Shown here one piece after another: positions 1 through 10,500 of a stretch of DNA of 64,000 nucleotides (within the stretch, counting starts at the first letter, position 1; each line of letters opens with the position of its first letter). The notes under the pieces were generated by a model that made no database searches, was not told where the DNA came from, and saw only the letters and a program-made list of their open reading frames with translations. Both the position numbers and the translations under genes were made by a program. Source of the stretch: JAXMBN01 sp046349875. Its GTDB lineage: Bacteria > Planctomycetota > Planctomycetia > Pirellulales > Pirellulaceae. The stretch is from contig JAXMBN010000025.1 in assembly GCA_046349875.1 (NCBI GenBank), positions 1 through 64,000 on the forward strand, written 5' to 3'.

Positions 1-2
1 GA

Positions 3-173
3 CAGATGATTGCGGTCATCCTTCGCCGCCTTCCGGATGAGGCCTTTCAACGGTTCGGGATCCATAACGAGATCGGTAAAGTGACCTTGGCCGAGTTTAT
101 CGAAAAATACATTCACCATCTCGAAGGACATCTCGAGTTCGTGGCGAAGAAGCGAACGCTTCTTGGAAAGTGA
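3..173 (+). CDS. DinB-like protein, C-terminal end (partial)
   Basis: Only the last 56 codons are in the window; the reading frame enters from the left edge and stops at TGA 171-173. The residues resemble the last helix of DinB/YfiT-type four-helix-bundle proteins, which often end in a phrase like HNEIGKVTLAEFIEKYIHHLE followed by a basic tail. Members of this superfamily are metal-binding proteins with varied thiol-transfer or damage-related roles; nothing here shows which. The next gene starts 13 bases downstream on the same strand, so the two may be co-transcribed. Confidence 0.5.
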   Translation, partial: QMIAVILRRLPDEAFQRFGIHNEIGKVTLAEFIEKYIHHLEGHLEFVAKKRTLLGK

Positions 174-186
174 TCGTCCTTCTTCC

Positions 187-1221
187 ATGACCAAACCATC
201 TCGTTGGCTCATCGTAGCCGGATTGCTCACCATCTATTTGGTGTGGGGCTCGACTTATTTAGCGATTCGCGTCGCTGTAGAAACGCTTCCACCATTCCTC
301 ATGGCTGGAGCTCGCTTTCTTGTCGCTGGTAGTTTAGTAGCAGCGATTCTATTGGTAACTCAAAAGTTCCGCGCCACTTACGCTCAGTGGGTTTGGAATG
401 CCGGAGTAGGTTGCCTCATGCTGCTGGGCGGCAATGGACTCGTGTCCTGGGCTGAGCAAACCATTCCTTCGGGAATTGCCACGCTTATCGTTTCCTTCAA
501 TCCGCTGATGATGGTCTTTGCAGAATGGTGTATGTATCGAGCTACCAATGGAAGCAAAGGGGCTAAGCCAAATGCGTTGGTTTTTTTGGGATTGAGTGTT
601 GGGATCGTCGGCTTGGGGTTACTGGTCGGACCATCGATGGGCACCAATGGCGGAGTCTCCTATGACATGCTTCGGATCGGGGCGATCGTGATGGCTTGTT
701 TCACTTGGACCGTCGGTTCGATGATGACGCGTTACGCCAAGACGCCCGTTGATCCCTTTACCGGTTCCGCGATTCAAATGCTGTGGGGTGGCGTCTGGTT
801 GGTCCTTTGCGGAACGTTGCTTGGAGAATGGAGTTCCACCGATTGGAACGCGATTACGACGGGATCGTTCGTGGCATGGCTCTATCTGGTTGTGGCCGGA
901 TCGTTGATCGCGTTCACAACTTTTGTATGGCTCATGAAGCACACTTCGCCAACGTTGATTTCCACTTATGCTTATGTCAATCCGGTGGTGGCTGTATTGC
1001 TGGGTTGGATCGTACTCAATGAGTCGCTCGATAGCTGGACGCTCTTTTCGGCCGCGATCATCGTGGCAGGTGTGGCATTGATCACAATCGGCAAAGGATT
1101 GAAAAAGAGTGAACGCTCCAACGACTCAGGTTTGAACTTGAAAAAGGCAACGTCCATCACGTCACCATCATCGGATCGTTCCATGGAAGTGAATTCGGAT
1201 TCCAAAGTCTCGCAAGCTTAA
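187..1221 (+). CDS. EamA-family (DMT) membrane transporter
   Basis: A 344-residue inner-membrane protein with about ten hydrophobic segments in two EamA repeats, typical of drug/metabolite transporters that export amino acids, metabolites or drugs. The first segment carries the family-typical phrase LVWGSTYLAIRVAV, and a second EamA repeat follows. The C-terminal 40 residues are polar and probably cytoplasmic. I chose ATG 187; an in-frame TTG at 163 would overlap the upstream stop and add eight polar residues. A second EamA gene follows after 16 bases, suggesting an operon or heteromeric pair. The substrate cannot be inferred. Confidence 0.85.
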   Translation: MTKPSRWLIVAGLLTIYLVWGSTYLAIRVAVETLPPFLMAGARFLVAGSLVAAILLVTQKFRATYAQWVWNAGVGCLMLLGGNGLVSWAEQTIPSGIATLIVSFNPLMMVFAEWCMYRATNGSKGAKPNALVFLGLSVGIVGLGLLVGPSMGTNGGVSYDMLRIGAIVMACFTWTVGSMMTRYAKTPVDPFTGSAIQMLWGGVWLVLCGTLLGEWSSTDWNAITTGSFVAWLYLVVAGSLIAFTTFVWLMKHTSPTLISTYAYVNPVVAVLLGWIVLNESLDSWTLFSAAIIVAGVALITIGKGLKKSERSNDSGLNLKKATSITSPSSDRSMEVNSDSKVSQA

Positions 1222-1237
1222 GGAGAGCCCCTACCCT

Positions 1238-2110
1238 ATGAAAGCTCGCGATTTATTGGAATTCGTTTTATTGGGCGCGATCTGGGGAGCATCGTTTCCC
1301 TTCATGCGGATAGCGGCTCCCGAGATGGGTCCTCTTTTCTTGATCGAGATCCGAGTATTGCTAGGAGGACTTTTTCTCTTAGCGATCGTGATGACTTCTG
1401 GCAGAATCTCGCAATGGAAAGAACATTGGAGATGGATCGCGGTCATTGGCGCATTGAACTCGGCCGTGCCGTTCACTTTGTTTGCCTACGCAACGCTGAC
1501 ATTGCCCGCCGGCTTTACGTCGGTGCTCAATGCCACCGCTCCACTCTTTGGTACGATGATCGGAGCATTGTGGTTTCGGGATCGATTGACGTGGCAGCGG
1601 ATCCTTGGGTTGCTCTTAGGCTTCGTCGGTGTTGTCGTCTTGGTGTCGGGAAAGCTGAGTCTTAGTGGAAGTTGGACTGCAATTGGAGCTGGATTGTCGG
1701 CAGCCATTATGTATGGCTTTGCGGCGCATATGACGAAGCGTTATTTGAGCCAAGTCGATCCGATGGTGATTGCCGCGGGTAGCTCTCTTTCGGCAAGTTT
1801 GTTGTTGGCACCCATTGCACTCGGTGCGATTCCCTCAACCATGCCAAGCATTTCCAGTTGGATTGCCGTGGCTGTATTGGGACTGCTTTGTACTGGAATC
1901 GCCTACTTCATTTACTTTCGATTGCTGCGACGGATCGGCCCTGGTCAATCGATGACCGTTGCCTATCTGATACCGATGTTTGGAGTTCTTTGGGGTGGAT
2001 TGTTTCTTTCGGAACCCATCACTTGGAACCTCGTTGTCGGAGGAGGTCTCGTCCTGTCGGGTGTTTACGTGATGGTCCGCGGAGCTCGAACTGCTAGTCC
2101 AGCCAAGTAA
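1238..2110 (+). CDS. EamA-family (DMT) membrane transporter, second copy
   Basis: A 290-residue paralogue of the preceding gene, of the usual length for the family, with ten predicted hydrophobic segments. The first helix has the hallmark LGAIWGASFPFMRIA and the second repeat begins near the phrase GLLCTGIAYFIYFRLL. An AGGAG-like stretch lies upstream of ATG 1238, and the gap to the previous gene is only 16 bases, so they are probably co-transcribed. It lies in the inner membrane. Substrate and direction of transport are unknown. Confidence 0.88.
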   Translation: MKARDLLEFVLLGAIWGASFPFMRIAAPEMGPLFLIEIRVLLGGLFLLAIVMTSGRISQWKEHWRWIAVIGALNSAVPFTLFAYATLTLPAGFTSVLNATAPLFGTMIGALWFRDRLTWQRILGLLLGFVGVVVLVSGKLSLSGSWTAIGAGLSAAIMYGFAAHMTKRYLSQVDPMVIAAGSSLSASLLLAPIALGAIPSTMPSISSWIAVAVLGLLCTGIAYFIYFRLLRRIGPGQSMTVAYLIPMFGVLWGGLFLSEPITWNLVVGGGLVLSGVYVMVRGARTASPAK

Positions 2111-2189
2111 TTGAGCGTGACTGCTGGTTTCTGGAATGCAAATAGAGTATCGTTTGAGATCTCAGTTGTGTTCGGCGACAAGGCAGGAG

Positions 2190-3899
2190 ATGGACGTGTT
2201 GCGATCAAGCGGAATTCCAGTGGCGCTCGGATTAGGTTGTTTAGTTCTTGGCCCGAGTGTTTGCATGGGGCAAGGCTATCCACGGTTGACACCTGAGATG
2301 CAGGCGCAGGCGGCAGCGAAACAATCGGCTGCGGATCGAAGATCGGATGAGCGATTTGCATTGGCCAAGCCGACGATCGATGCGTGGACTGCAAAAGGGA
2401 AGCCGTATATCCCTGGTGCATCGGAACCTGCTCATTTGCCTCAGTCGAAGATTCCTGCATTTCCAGGAGCGGAGGGAGGAGGCAAATATTCGTTTGGGGG
2501 TCGAGGAGGCAAGGTGATGGTTGTCACCCATCTCAACGACGATGGGCCAGGTAGTTTTCGCGAAGCCTGTGAAGCGGCTGGTCCACGCATTGTGGTCTTC
2601 AATGTAGCCGGAATCATTCGCTTGAAGGATCGCATTCGTATTCGAGCTCCGTATATCACCATTGCAGGTAATACGGCTCCCGGTGACGGTGTGTGTTACA
2701 GGAACACCGTGGAGCTCGAGAGTCACGATATCATCATTCGCCATATGCGGTTTCGACAGGGTGCGGTCGATGCAGGAGATCGCAATGATTCGATCGGGGG
2801 TAATCCGATTGGCAACATCATGATCGATCATGTGTCGGCATCATGGGGTTTGGACGAGAACATGTCGATGTATCGTCATGTATCAACCGCCGGATGGAGG
2901 TAGAGAAGAAGCTTCAACGGTCAACATCACCATTCAGTATTCCGTCTTTTCCGAAGCTTTGAATGCGTACCATCCTTCGGTTCGACGATTAGTGGGCTCA
3001 ATAGTACCTTTCATCACAATCTTTGGGCCTGCAATACTGGCCGCAATCCGAGTGTTGGAATGTATGGAGATTTACCTTTGTCAGCAATGTGCTCTTTAAT
3101 TATCGCCATCGAACGGTAGATGGTGGCGACCATCGCAACTTCTTCAATATCATCAGCAATTACTACAAGCCTGGGCCTGGTACTCCATGTGAATCGGTAG
3201 CCTATCGATTGCTGAAGCCTGAGTCCAGGCGAAGCAAGACGGTAGTGGATCACTTTATCAAAGCCTACGTCGATGGGAACTTTGTTGAAGGCTATCCGGA
3301 GTCTCGTCTGACAATTGGAAGAAGTCCAGCCCGATGTTCGCGGGAATCTATCCGGAGATCTTGCCACAGATTCGATTGGTTGAAGCGTATCCTCATACAA
3401 CCATCCCACTCAATCGGCTCAAGAGGCATACGAAATCGTTTTGCAAAAACGTTGGATCAACCTTACTGAAGCTACGATGCGGTGGATACACGTGATCCGG
3501 ATGGTGCCGATGGTGTCGTTCGGGCGCGATTTCGGAAGCTTCTCAAGAAAGAGCTCGAGCGGTTGGCTATGCTGAAAAGTGGGTGGAAGAGTTGACCGAA
3601 ATGGTTGGCAAAGGATTTATCACTCATCCGGATGAAGTCGGTGGCTATCCCGAATATCAGGCGAACCCTTTCGCGACCAAGATGCCGATGGCATGTGGGA
3701 TTCATGGGAGTTGCAGCATGGATTGAATCCGAATCAAGCGTCAGATGCCACGGCCGATAGGAATGGCGATGGCTACACTCACATCAGCCTTTTTGTATGG
3801 GCTTGGGCCTAAACCAATCGAGTCGATTTCAGGTGCTTTATCAACGATTCGTTTAAAAGCCTTCGAATCGCATCGTTGTGGGATAAGCAGCTGAGTTGA
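2190..3899 (+). pseudogene. Pectate-lyase-like secreted protein, frame-broken
   Basis: The start at ATG 2190 gives a signal peptide ending near VCMGQ, then AFPGAEGGG (a common opening of polysaccharide-lyase-1-like parallel beta-helix proteins), HLNDDGPGSFREA, and TIAGNTAPGDGV. The first frame stops at 2901-2903, but the family pattern continues in other frames: NITIQYSVFSEALN near 2922, STFHHNLWACNTGRNPSVG near 3005, and VLFNYRHRTVDGGDHRNFF near 3090. The C-terminal end, near 3680-3800, has a DxDxDGxxDxWE calcium-loop type motif. The protein would cleave pectin-like polyanionic polysaccharides outside the cytoplasm. At least four frame changes are needed to read it through. The exact stop (about 3860 or 3899) is uncertain. 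It could be a real pseudogene or contain sequencing indels. Confidence 0.7.
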
Positions 3900-3909
3900 T
3901 GAGTCGATA

Positions 3910-3975
3910 GACGAACGAAGATGGTTCGTCTCTGAAGAAAACAACGTCCTCGTTAGGAACCCATTCGAGGACGTT
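3910..3975. terminator. Two hairpins between convergent genes
   Basis: A 7-bp stem (3910-3916 with 3924-3930) is followed by a 10-bp perfect stem (3943-3952 with 3966-3975, loop 13). They lie between the end of the plus-strand lyase and the end of the minus-strand helicase, the right place for a bidirectional terminator. There is no long T tract on either side, so intrinsic termination is only suggested. Confidence 0.4.
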
Positions 3976-4024
3976 GAAGTCGACCGATTAAGGACAACCC
4001 AATCAGGAAGGCATTGCGATAGAA

Positions 4025-4608
4025 CTACGCTTCTGCGGGTAGGTGCACCTTCTTGCGCGGGTTGTCGATCGCGGCGAAGGGCAGGTCGATCTTCTTGATC
4101 GCGAAAGCGAGGACGATCATTTCGGTCATTGACGCCGCGAGCGTGAGATCTTCATGGGTTTGCCCATGACGAAGACGCGACGCAAGATGGCGAAAAGAGA
4201 TCGTCGGGCAAGCCTTCAGGAAGATCGACGAAACTATGGTCATCCTGGATGGTAATCCGATGTAGTCTCCTTCGATTCCAATTTCATTAGCGATGGCACC
4301 GACGAGATGACCTGGCGAAACGCCGTCACGGCGTCCAACTTCGACGCGGAAAGTTTCCATCCGGTTCATCGCGTTGACGAAGCCGATCGACCATGTCGCG
4401 ACTCTTGACGATCGCCGCGATCAAAGGACTGTCCACGATCTTGACGGTCGCTAGGATGACGGTCGCGGCGAGGATGAGGGCGACCATCGCGATCACGCAT
4501 CCGTTTTCCTGAGCCTCGTTCTTCGAACGTGACTGCACGAAACTCGCCGCGTTCCAACAGCGAGTGGTGGTTATTGGCCAAAATCGCCAAAGCAACTTTG
4601 CGATCTTT
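4025..4608 (-). pseudogene. DEAD-box helicase C-terminal part, out of frame (DbpA-type RNA-binding domain)
   Basis: This is the downstream part of the helicase gene starting at 5877, read in other frames. Near 4590-4370 one frame gives a Lys/Arg/Asp-rich linker (RDRDGRPHPRRDRHP). Near 4360-4260 another gives METFRVEVGRRDGVSPGHLV followed by GAIANEIGIEGDYIG, a DbpA-type RNA-binding domain. A further shift gives ITIQDDHSFVDLPEGLPDD, and then VMGKPMKIS ends the domain. A basic tail (RPRFRDQEDRPALRRDR) follows in yet another frame. The DbpA-type domain binds structured RNA such as rRNA and is usual in this helicase group. The stop may be TAG at 4025-4027 or nearby. Together with 4609-5877 this is one gene. 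Confidence 0.7.
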
Positions 4609-5877
4609 TCAGGTGGGATTTCTTCGTGGTTGCGTTGGTACTGTTGCCGTCGACGGGTAGGATTCCATTTCTGGATGTTCCATGAGTTCATCGATCTTGG
4701 AATGGAACTTGGCTACGCAGAAGCTTATTGATCGCGATTGGTTGGCATCGCCATCTGTTCGGGCTGCCGTGTTCTTGTTCCAAGCGACAGTCACGAATCG
4801 ATCACGCGGTGTCAACAAGAGGATTGCTTCACCACTTCGGCCCGCGCGTCCAGTTCGGCCGATACGATGGGTGTAGACTTCGCTATCCATGGGCAAGTCG
4901 TAATTGATCACGTGGCTTATGCGTGATACATCGAGACCGCGAGCGGCCACATCGGTTGCCACGATGATGTCGATAGTACCTTGGCGCAGTTGCTCAACGA
5001 TTTTTTCGCGTTGCTTCTGCGGTACTTCTCCGTGAAGCGCTGCTGTTCGAAGTCCCGATTGAGCCAAGTAGTCAGCGATGGGTTCGCAAGTCGATCGCGT
5101 ACGAACGAAGACGAGTACCGCTTCGCTGGCTTCGACTTCGATGATGCGACGAAGAGCTTCTTCCTTTTGGGAAGGGAGGACGACGAGATAACGTTGGCGA
5201 ATACTATCCGCCGTTTTGGTTTCGCGATGGATATCGATCTTGATGGGTGACTTGAGATGATTCGAAGCAATCTCGCGAATGGTTGGCGGCATGGTGGCCG
5301 AGAAGAGTGCGATCTGCTTGGATTCAGGTGTTTGCTCGAGGATGGCATTGACATCTTCGGTGAAGCCCATGCGGAGCATTTCGTCAGCTTCATCGAGCAC
5401 AAGTCCCGATAGATCGTTGAGTTGTAGAGATCCGCGGCGAAGGTGATCGAGCATTCGACCGGGAGTGCCAACGATCACATGGGCGCCGCGATCGAGTTTG
5501 CGAAACTGGACTTGATAATCTTGCCCACCGTAAATGGCGGCAACGCGAAGGCCTTTCAGATATTGGCCATACTTTTCGAAAGACTCGGCAACCTGCATCG
5601 CCAATTCGCGGGTTGGCGTGAGGACAAGAATTTGGGGAACGGCTTTTTGGAGATCGATCTTGTTGAGCATCGGAATGGCAAAGGCTGCCGTCTTTCCGCT
5701 GCCTGTTTGTGCTGTTCCTAAGACGTCGCTACCGTTGAGCAGACCAGGGATCGTCTGAAGTTGGATGGGTGTTGGAACTTGGTAACCCGCATCCTGGATT
5801 GCTCGATGAATCGATTCGTGCAAAGGAAACTGGAGAAACGAAGGAGACGCGGTGGTCGATTCGATCGGTGCATTCAT
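4609..5877 (-). CDS. DEAD-box ATP-dependent RNA helicase
   Basis: A cytoplasmic RNA helicase that remodels RNA or ribonucleoproteins with ATP. Visible motifs are Q motif (PTPIQLQTIP), motif I AQTGSGKT at residues 56-63, Ia PTRELAMQ, motif II DEAD at 162-165, motif III SAT at 193-195, and motif VI HRIGRTGRAGR. The ORF is 422 residues but the family pattern breaks near residue 365. There TRQPEQMAMPTNRD continues in one alternative frame (about 4785-4740), INKLL in a second and VAKFHSKIDELM back in the first, so small indels lie between about 4720 and 4800. The full gene extends to about 4025 and ends in an RNA-binding domain. It resembles CsdA/DeaD or DbpA-like enzymes; I cannot choose a gene symbol. 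Confidence 0.9.
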   Translation of the reverse strand: MNAPIESTTASPSFLQFPLHESIHRAIQDAGYQVPTPIQLQTIPGLLNGSDVLGTAQTGSGKTAAFAIPMLNKIDLQKAVPQILVLTPTRELAMQVAESFEKYGQYLKGLRVAAIYGGQDYQVQFRKLDRGAHVIVGTPGRMLDHLRRGSLQLNDLSGLVLDEADEMLRMGFTEDVNAILEQTPESKQIALFSATMPPTIREIASNHLKSPIKIDIHRETKTADSIRQRYLVVLPSQKEEALRRIIEVEASEAVLVFVRTRSTCEPIADYLAQSGLRTAALHGEVPQKQREKIVEQLRQGTIDIIVATDVAARGLDVSRISHVINYDLPMDSEVYTHRIGRTGRAGRSGEAILLLTPRDRFVTVAWNKNTAARTDGDANQSRSISFCVAKFHSKIDELMEHPEMESYPSTATVPTQPRRNPT

Positions 5878-6390
5878 GCGGAAAACGTAACTACGCTCAT
5901 CAAAAGTCGGTCGTTGCTCGAAGATCGATTGCCTCGACAGGAGGGTTCATCGCGAGAGCAGAAGAACGGACCACTATAGTCTGCCGAGGGCCCTTCGTCA
6001 GGGTAAAAGCCGGAATTGGATCGAATCGCTTGGGTTGAGCACTCCTTCACCGCACGATCGATGGTTCTACAGTGGATTGGGCTATCATCGGCGATTGCTA
6101 GCTTTTGGCTGGCGTGTGATTCGAAGTTTGCAGCAATTAGCGATCAATTCTCTTGGGTGAGCGATGTCGCGCAGGAAGAGTGGATTGGCTGAGATGATGG
6201 CAAAAATTGGAAGGGGGCGTAGTTTTGGGGAGGTTTGCAGGTTGCGCAAAAGGTCCGTCTCTAACGATCCTTTCTTAGGTTCCGATGGTTTGTGTTCCGA
6301 TGACTTGATCGTGAGTAAGGGTTCGACCAAACGTACGGAAGTTGTCGGACAGATGAACTGAATTCAACTATGGATACGCAGGGCGGTACT
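5878..6390. other. Intergenic region between divergent genes
   Basis: About 510 bases between the helicase start (minus) and the porin-like gene (plus). ORFs here have no coding character that I can recognise. It must hold both promoters, but I see no convincing sigma70 boxes or operator. Upstream of ATG 6391 is AGGGCGG, a plausible ribosome binding site. Confidence 0.5.
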
Positions 6391-7482
6391 ATGAAAAAGT
6401 TTCTTTCGAAAGCAGCGAGCGTTGCTGGCTTAACCGCAGCGTTCATCCAGGGTGGTATCACACAGCCAACGGTGTCAGCAGGCGATAGCTGCTGTGGAAC
6501 CGTTGGAGATTGCGGCGTTGATTGCAGTCAGCCAATGCACTTTGGTTCTGGTTGCTGCCCAACCGATGGTTGTGCACCATGGTATGCGCACCGCAGTGGA
6601 GCCTACGGTGAGTTTCTCTATCTATCACCCGGCAACTCGGACATTCTCTATGCTCGCGAACAAACCGACCCTCAACCACCGGGAGCTGGCAGCCCAACAG
6701 GACCGTTGGGAATCGTCAACATTGATGAATCGGCTGGTTATCGCTTTGGTGTGACCAAGTGCCGCGATGCTTGCAGCAGCTGGTATGCAGGATTTACGCG
6801 ATGGGATGGAGCTTCGACTCATTCGATCACTGCCATCGGCCAAAATGTGCTTGATCCCGTATTGTTGCATCCAAGCACTTTGACCAACGGTGCAACCGGT
6901 CAGCAATCGAATGCAACGGAATGGATGTCCTTCCAATTCATCGATGCTGGGATGCGACGCATCTACAGTGCTGGTCCAAGCCATGCCATCAACTGGAGCG
7001 CAGGAATGCGCTACGGTCAATTGAATCAGAATTTATCGGTGAACCAAACGATTTCGACGCCAACCGGTTTGACCAACTTGTCGACCGATATCGACTTCTA
7101 TGGAGTTGGTTTCTTGGCAGGTCTTGATGCTGAGCGTCAGAACGCATGCAATGGGCTTTTGGTCTATGCCAAGAGCAGTGTTAGCATGTTAGCAGGTGAT
7201 TGGCGAGCTGATTCGCGACAAACCAATCAATTCGGTGGTGGTGTGATCGCTAGCCGCTTCGAAGACTTCCGATTGACTCCAGTTTTGGAAGGCGAAGTGG
7301 GCGCAGGTTGGCAAAGTGAATCCGGCAAGGTCCGATTGACTGGTGGATTCTTGGCGAGTGGCTGGTTCAATTCCATCTCGACCCGCGACTACATCCAATC
7401 GTTCAACGAAGGCAACTATGTCGACATGAACGACACGGTTACGTTCAGCGGTTTGGTGACTCGCTTGGAACTTCGCCGCTAA
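6391..7482 (+). CDS. Porin-like outer-membrane protein (Lpg1974 / BBP7-type)
   Basis: A 363-residue exported protein. ATG 6391 is preferred over ATG 6370 because AGGGCGG lies seven bases upstream and MKKFLSKAASVAGLTAAF then forms a clean signal peptide. A Cys-rich segment (CCGTVGDCGVDC, CCPTDGC) follows, then GAYGEFLYLSPGNSDILYA, typical of planctomycete proteins related to the Legionella major outer-membrane protein. The rest alternates short beta-type segments, and the last residues (VTRLELRR) are compatible with a terminal strand. It is probably an outer-membrane beta-barrel. The cysteine-rich N-terminus may form disulfides. It is intact although it lies between frame-broken genes, and is followed by a strong terminator. 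Confidence 0.7.
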   Translation: MKKFLSKAASVAGLTAAFIQGGITQPTVSAGDSCCGTVGDCGVDCSQPMHFGSGCCPTDGCAPWYAHRSGAYGEFLYLSPGNSDILYAREQTDPQPPGAGSPTGPLGIVNIDESAGYRFGVTKCRDACSSWYAGFTRWDGASTHSITAIGQNVLDPVLLHPSTLTNGATGQQSNATEWMSFQFIDAGMRRIYSAGPSHAINWSAGMRYGQLNQNLSVNQTISTPTGLTNLSTDIDFYGVGFLAGLDAERQNACNGLLVYAKSSVSMLAGDWRADSRQTNQFGGGVIASRFEDFRLTPVLEGEVGAGWQSESGKVRLTGGFLASGWFNSISTRDYIQSFNEGNYVDMNDTVTFSGLVTRLELRR

Positions 7483-7520
7483 ATCGATTCATGCTCGCCA
7501 GAGCAGAGTGAACCACTAAA

Positions 7521-7560
7521 AATAAAAGCCGCGACACGCAAGTGCCGCGGCTTTTTTTAT
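7521..7560. terminator. Bidirectional intrinsic terminator
   Basis: The 9-bp stem AAAGCCGCG / CGCGGCTTT flanks a short inner loop. A T run follows on the plus strand and an A-rich stretch precedes it, so it can also terminate on the minus strand. It lies between the end of the porin-like gene (7482, plus) and the end of the giant repeat gene (7596, minus), serving both. Confidence 0.85.
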
Positions 7561-7595
7561 GAACTCGCAACAGGTTGCTGTTGCCGAGACTCTTG

Positions 7596-10500
7596 TTATC
7601 GAATTCGCTTGCGCTGCGATGCAAAGAAGTCATCGAGGCTTGCGAAGGCTAGATCGACTTCATCGGCTTGAAAGCGATTGGTGTCGCTTGCAATAGCGTC
7701 TAGCCATGCCTCATCTGCCTCGCCCTCCCCTTCTCCACCTCGCGTTTGCAAGTTGAGGTGATTGATCACCATCAAGGCATCGAGAGGCGAAACGATCAAG
7801 CTACCATCGACGTCGAGTGCAACATCACCGGTGACCGGTGATGCATTGGTGATGCCGTGGAGGTTGAGTGAGTTGATCACCAGCAACGCATCGATTGGCG
7901 AGACATAACCGCTACCGTCGACATCGAATGGGTTCTTAATTCGGAGGCGATAGTTGGTGGTCCCACCGGAGCTATCAGCCACAGGAGGATCGAAATTGCC
8001 GAAGACAGGCAAGGCCGTTTCGTCACCGAATTGGAAGAAGATATCGTTGCCGAGCGGTGCCGGTGTGAATGGATCGAAGACCAGTGATGGATTGGCGTTC
8101 TTGCGATCGGAAATCCAGAAGAAGTACTCGCCGGAATCCAAAGGCAGCTGACCTCCGCGTCCCTTCACCCACAACCCTAGATCATCGACACCATCGAGAT
8201 TGTAGTCGCCGGCAACGGGCCGATCGGTGAAGCCACTGAGACCCGCGAATCGTTTGACTTGATCGCGAACTTCCCATGTGAAATCAAAGGTACCATCTCG
8301 ATTGGTATCGAAGTAGAAGAGATTGGTGTCGTTGACATAGGCTGCGAGGTCATCGGTACCATCGCCATTGAAATCACCAACGACAGGAAGTCCGTTAAAG
8401 TTGGAAGCAATACGTTCTCCCAGATCGATCTGGTTGTTTCCGTTGACATCCAAATACCAATACTGACCGTCGAAGAGACCGATCTCATCGCCTGGATGGG
8501 CCGCATTGAAGTTCCCGGCAACAGGCATACCGTTGACTTGGTAGGCAGCTGGCATGATAGCCGAAGTATCCCCTACCCCATCATCGTTGGTGTCGATGAG
8601 GAAGCTGTAAGTCGCCCCGAACTTGCCATAGACACCGAGCTTATCAAAGCCGCTGGCAGTGGCTGCGCCTGCAGGAGCAAAGTTGCCGGCGAAGTGTGCG
8701 TCGGTCAACGTTCCCATTTGCATGACGAAGTCACGGTTGGTTGCATCGTTGTCTTGACCTTCGGGATCCCACACACCGTTGCCGTTGATATCGGCATAGA
8801 TGATACCTTGGCTGACGACCGCAACTTCGGGTCGGCTATCGACGGTGAATCGCGCCACGAAGTCGCGTCCTGGTTGTCCATCACCGGTTGGGAATAATGG
8901 GGCTCCGTTGGGTTCTGCAGCATTGCTTTCCCCATCGAGCTTATTGCCAACAGGATCGACAATGTTGTCCTTGAGGGTCAACGTGTAGCGGTCATCTGGC
9001 AATGGTTTCGAGAAGGAAATAATGATCGAAGCATTGGCTGGATTTCCATCGGAGGATGGAACCAGTACTACCTGCGTCGTATTGATGGCAATGATTCCAA
9101 CTTGATCACCCTTGAGAATGATATTGCCTGGCGTTGCTGCAACGGCTTGTTGCAAGGCTGCGTACAGGAAGTTGGGATCAACGTTGCTTCGATTCGGCAG
9201 ATCACGAACACGAATCGTCAAGCTGTTGACCGCGGGAGTTGGGCCACCGTTGACTGGATTGGTATCTCCCGGTTTGATACCGAACAAATTGTGGAGAGGC
9301 GATCCTGTGATTTCGACGTTGGTGACTTGAGGTCCAGCCGTATCCAAGAAGAGATTGAGCGTATCGGCGGTACCATCTGTGGTGACATTGCCCGCGACAT
9401 CTTCGCTGGTGGCATACAGAACTCGAAGACCATCCTTCGCATAACCGAAGGCTGGGTTATTGAGATCCAGCGGCGTGGTAAAGCTCCACTGACCACCTGG
9501 GAATTGATTGTTACCATCGAGCGGAACGGCAACCGTAAGGCCTAGGAAGAGGTCCGCATTGGCGCCGGTGGATTGAAGTCCAGCAATACCGTTGCGTTCT
9601 GCATAGACTCGGACGATCGAATCCGCTTCGGCTCTTCCGTAAACGGTCGGCGTTGTATCGCTGGTAACACGATCCGTAAAGGTGATTGGATAACCCGCAA
9701 CGCCTGAATCGCTGGCGGCATCGAGACCTTGCGTTGTATCGGCCGCATTGATTTGACCAAAGAAGCCAGGCGGAATCACTGTGTCGACAACGATTTCCAG
9801 AGCAACACTGCGTGCACCGAAGCCGGTTTGTTGCGGATTGGCCGGATCCACCATTTGAACTCGTGCCGTAAGGAAGTGCGTTCCATCACTCAAAACCGGC
9901 GTGGTGAACTGATAGACACCGGGCGATACAAACGTCGCAAAGCCGAGAGGCGTTTGCGGTGCTGTTCCCGATTGGGTACCAGGAGCGGGTGAATTGCCTT
10001 CATCGAAGATGGCAACACGATAGCCTGCCACACCCGCTGCAGCTTGGAATGGTATCGGAATCAATTCATCCGGTGGATTGCCACCTGCATCATTGCCGGG
10101 AAGATCATTCAAGAAGATCCCATCATCGAGACGCAGCACAAGCGTCGGAGTGTTGTCACGCGTGATGTTATCTGATTGACTTCGGCCGGTATCGCTATTG
10201 GCTGGAGGTGGATCACCAACGGGATTGTCGAGCAATTCAAGATTGACCGGTACGGGCGGTACGTAGTTGTCGACCGTGATGTTGTAGGTGTTGATCGCGC
10301 CTGCATTGGCAAAGACACGCAAATAGTAGGTTTGCCCTGCAACTGCCGGAATGCGAATGCGTTCATTGTCGGTTGCATCATTGGTACCAAAACCTGCAAT
10401 GACATTTCCGGCCGCATCGGTGACCGATATTTCCAAGTTTCCGTTGCCAGGCAAGCCAGGACGACCGCTAGCCACCGTGCTCACTTGTCGGAAGTAGACT

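Noticed and set aside
8259..8897. Long plus-strand ORFs opposite the giant gene (for example 8259-8897, 9102-9545, 14511-15350, 17694-18368)
   Set aside because: They are antisense shadows of Asp/Gly/Asn/Thr-rich codons, with low-complexity sequences and no family motifs.
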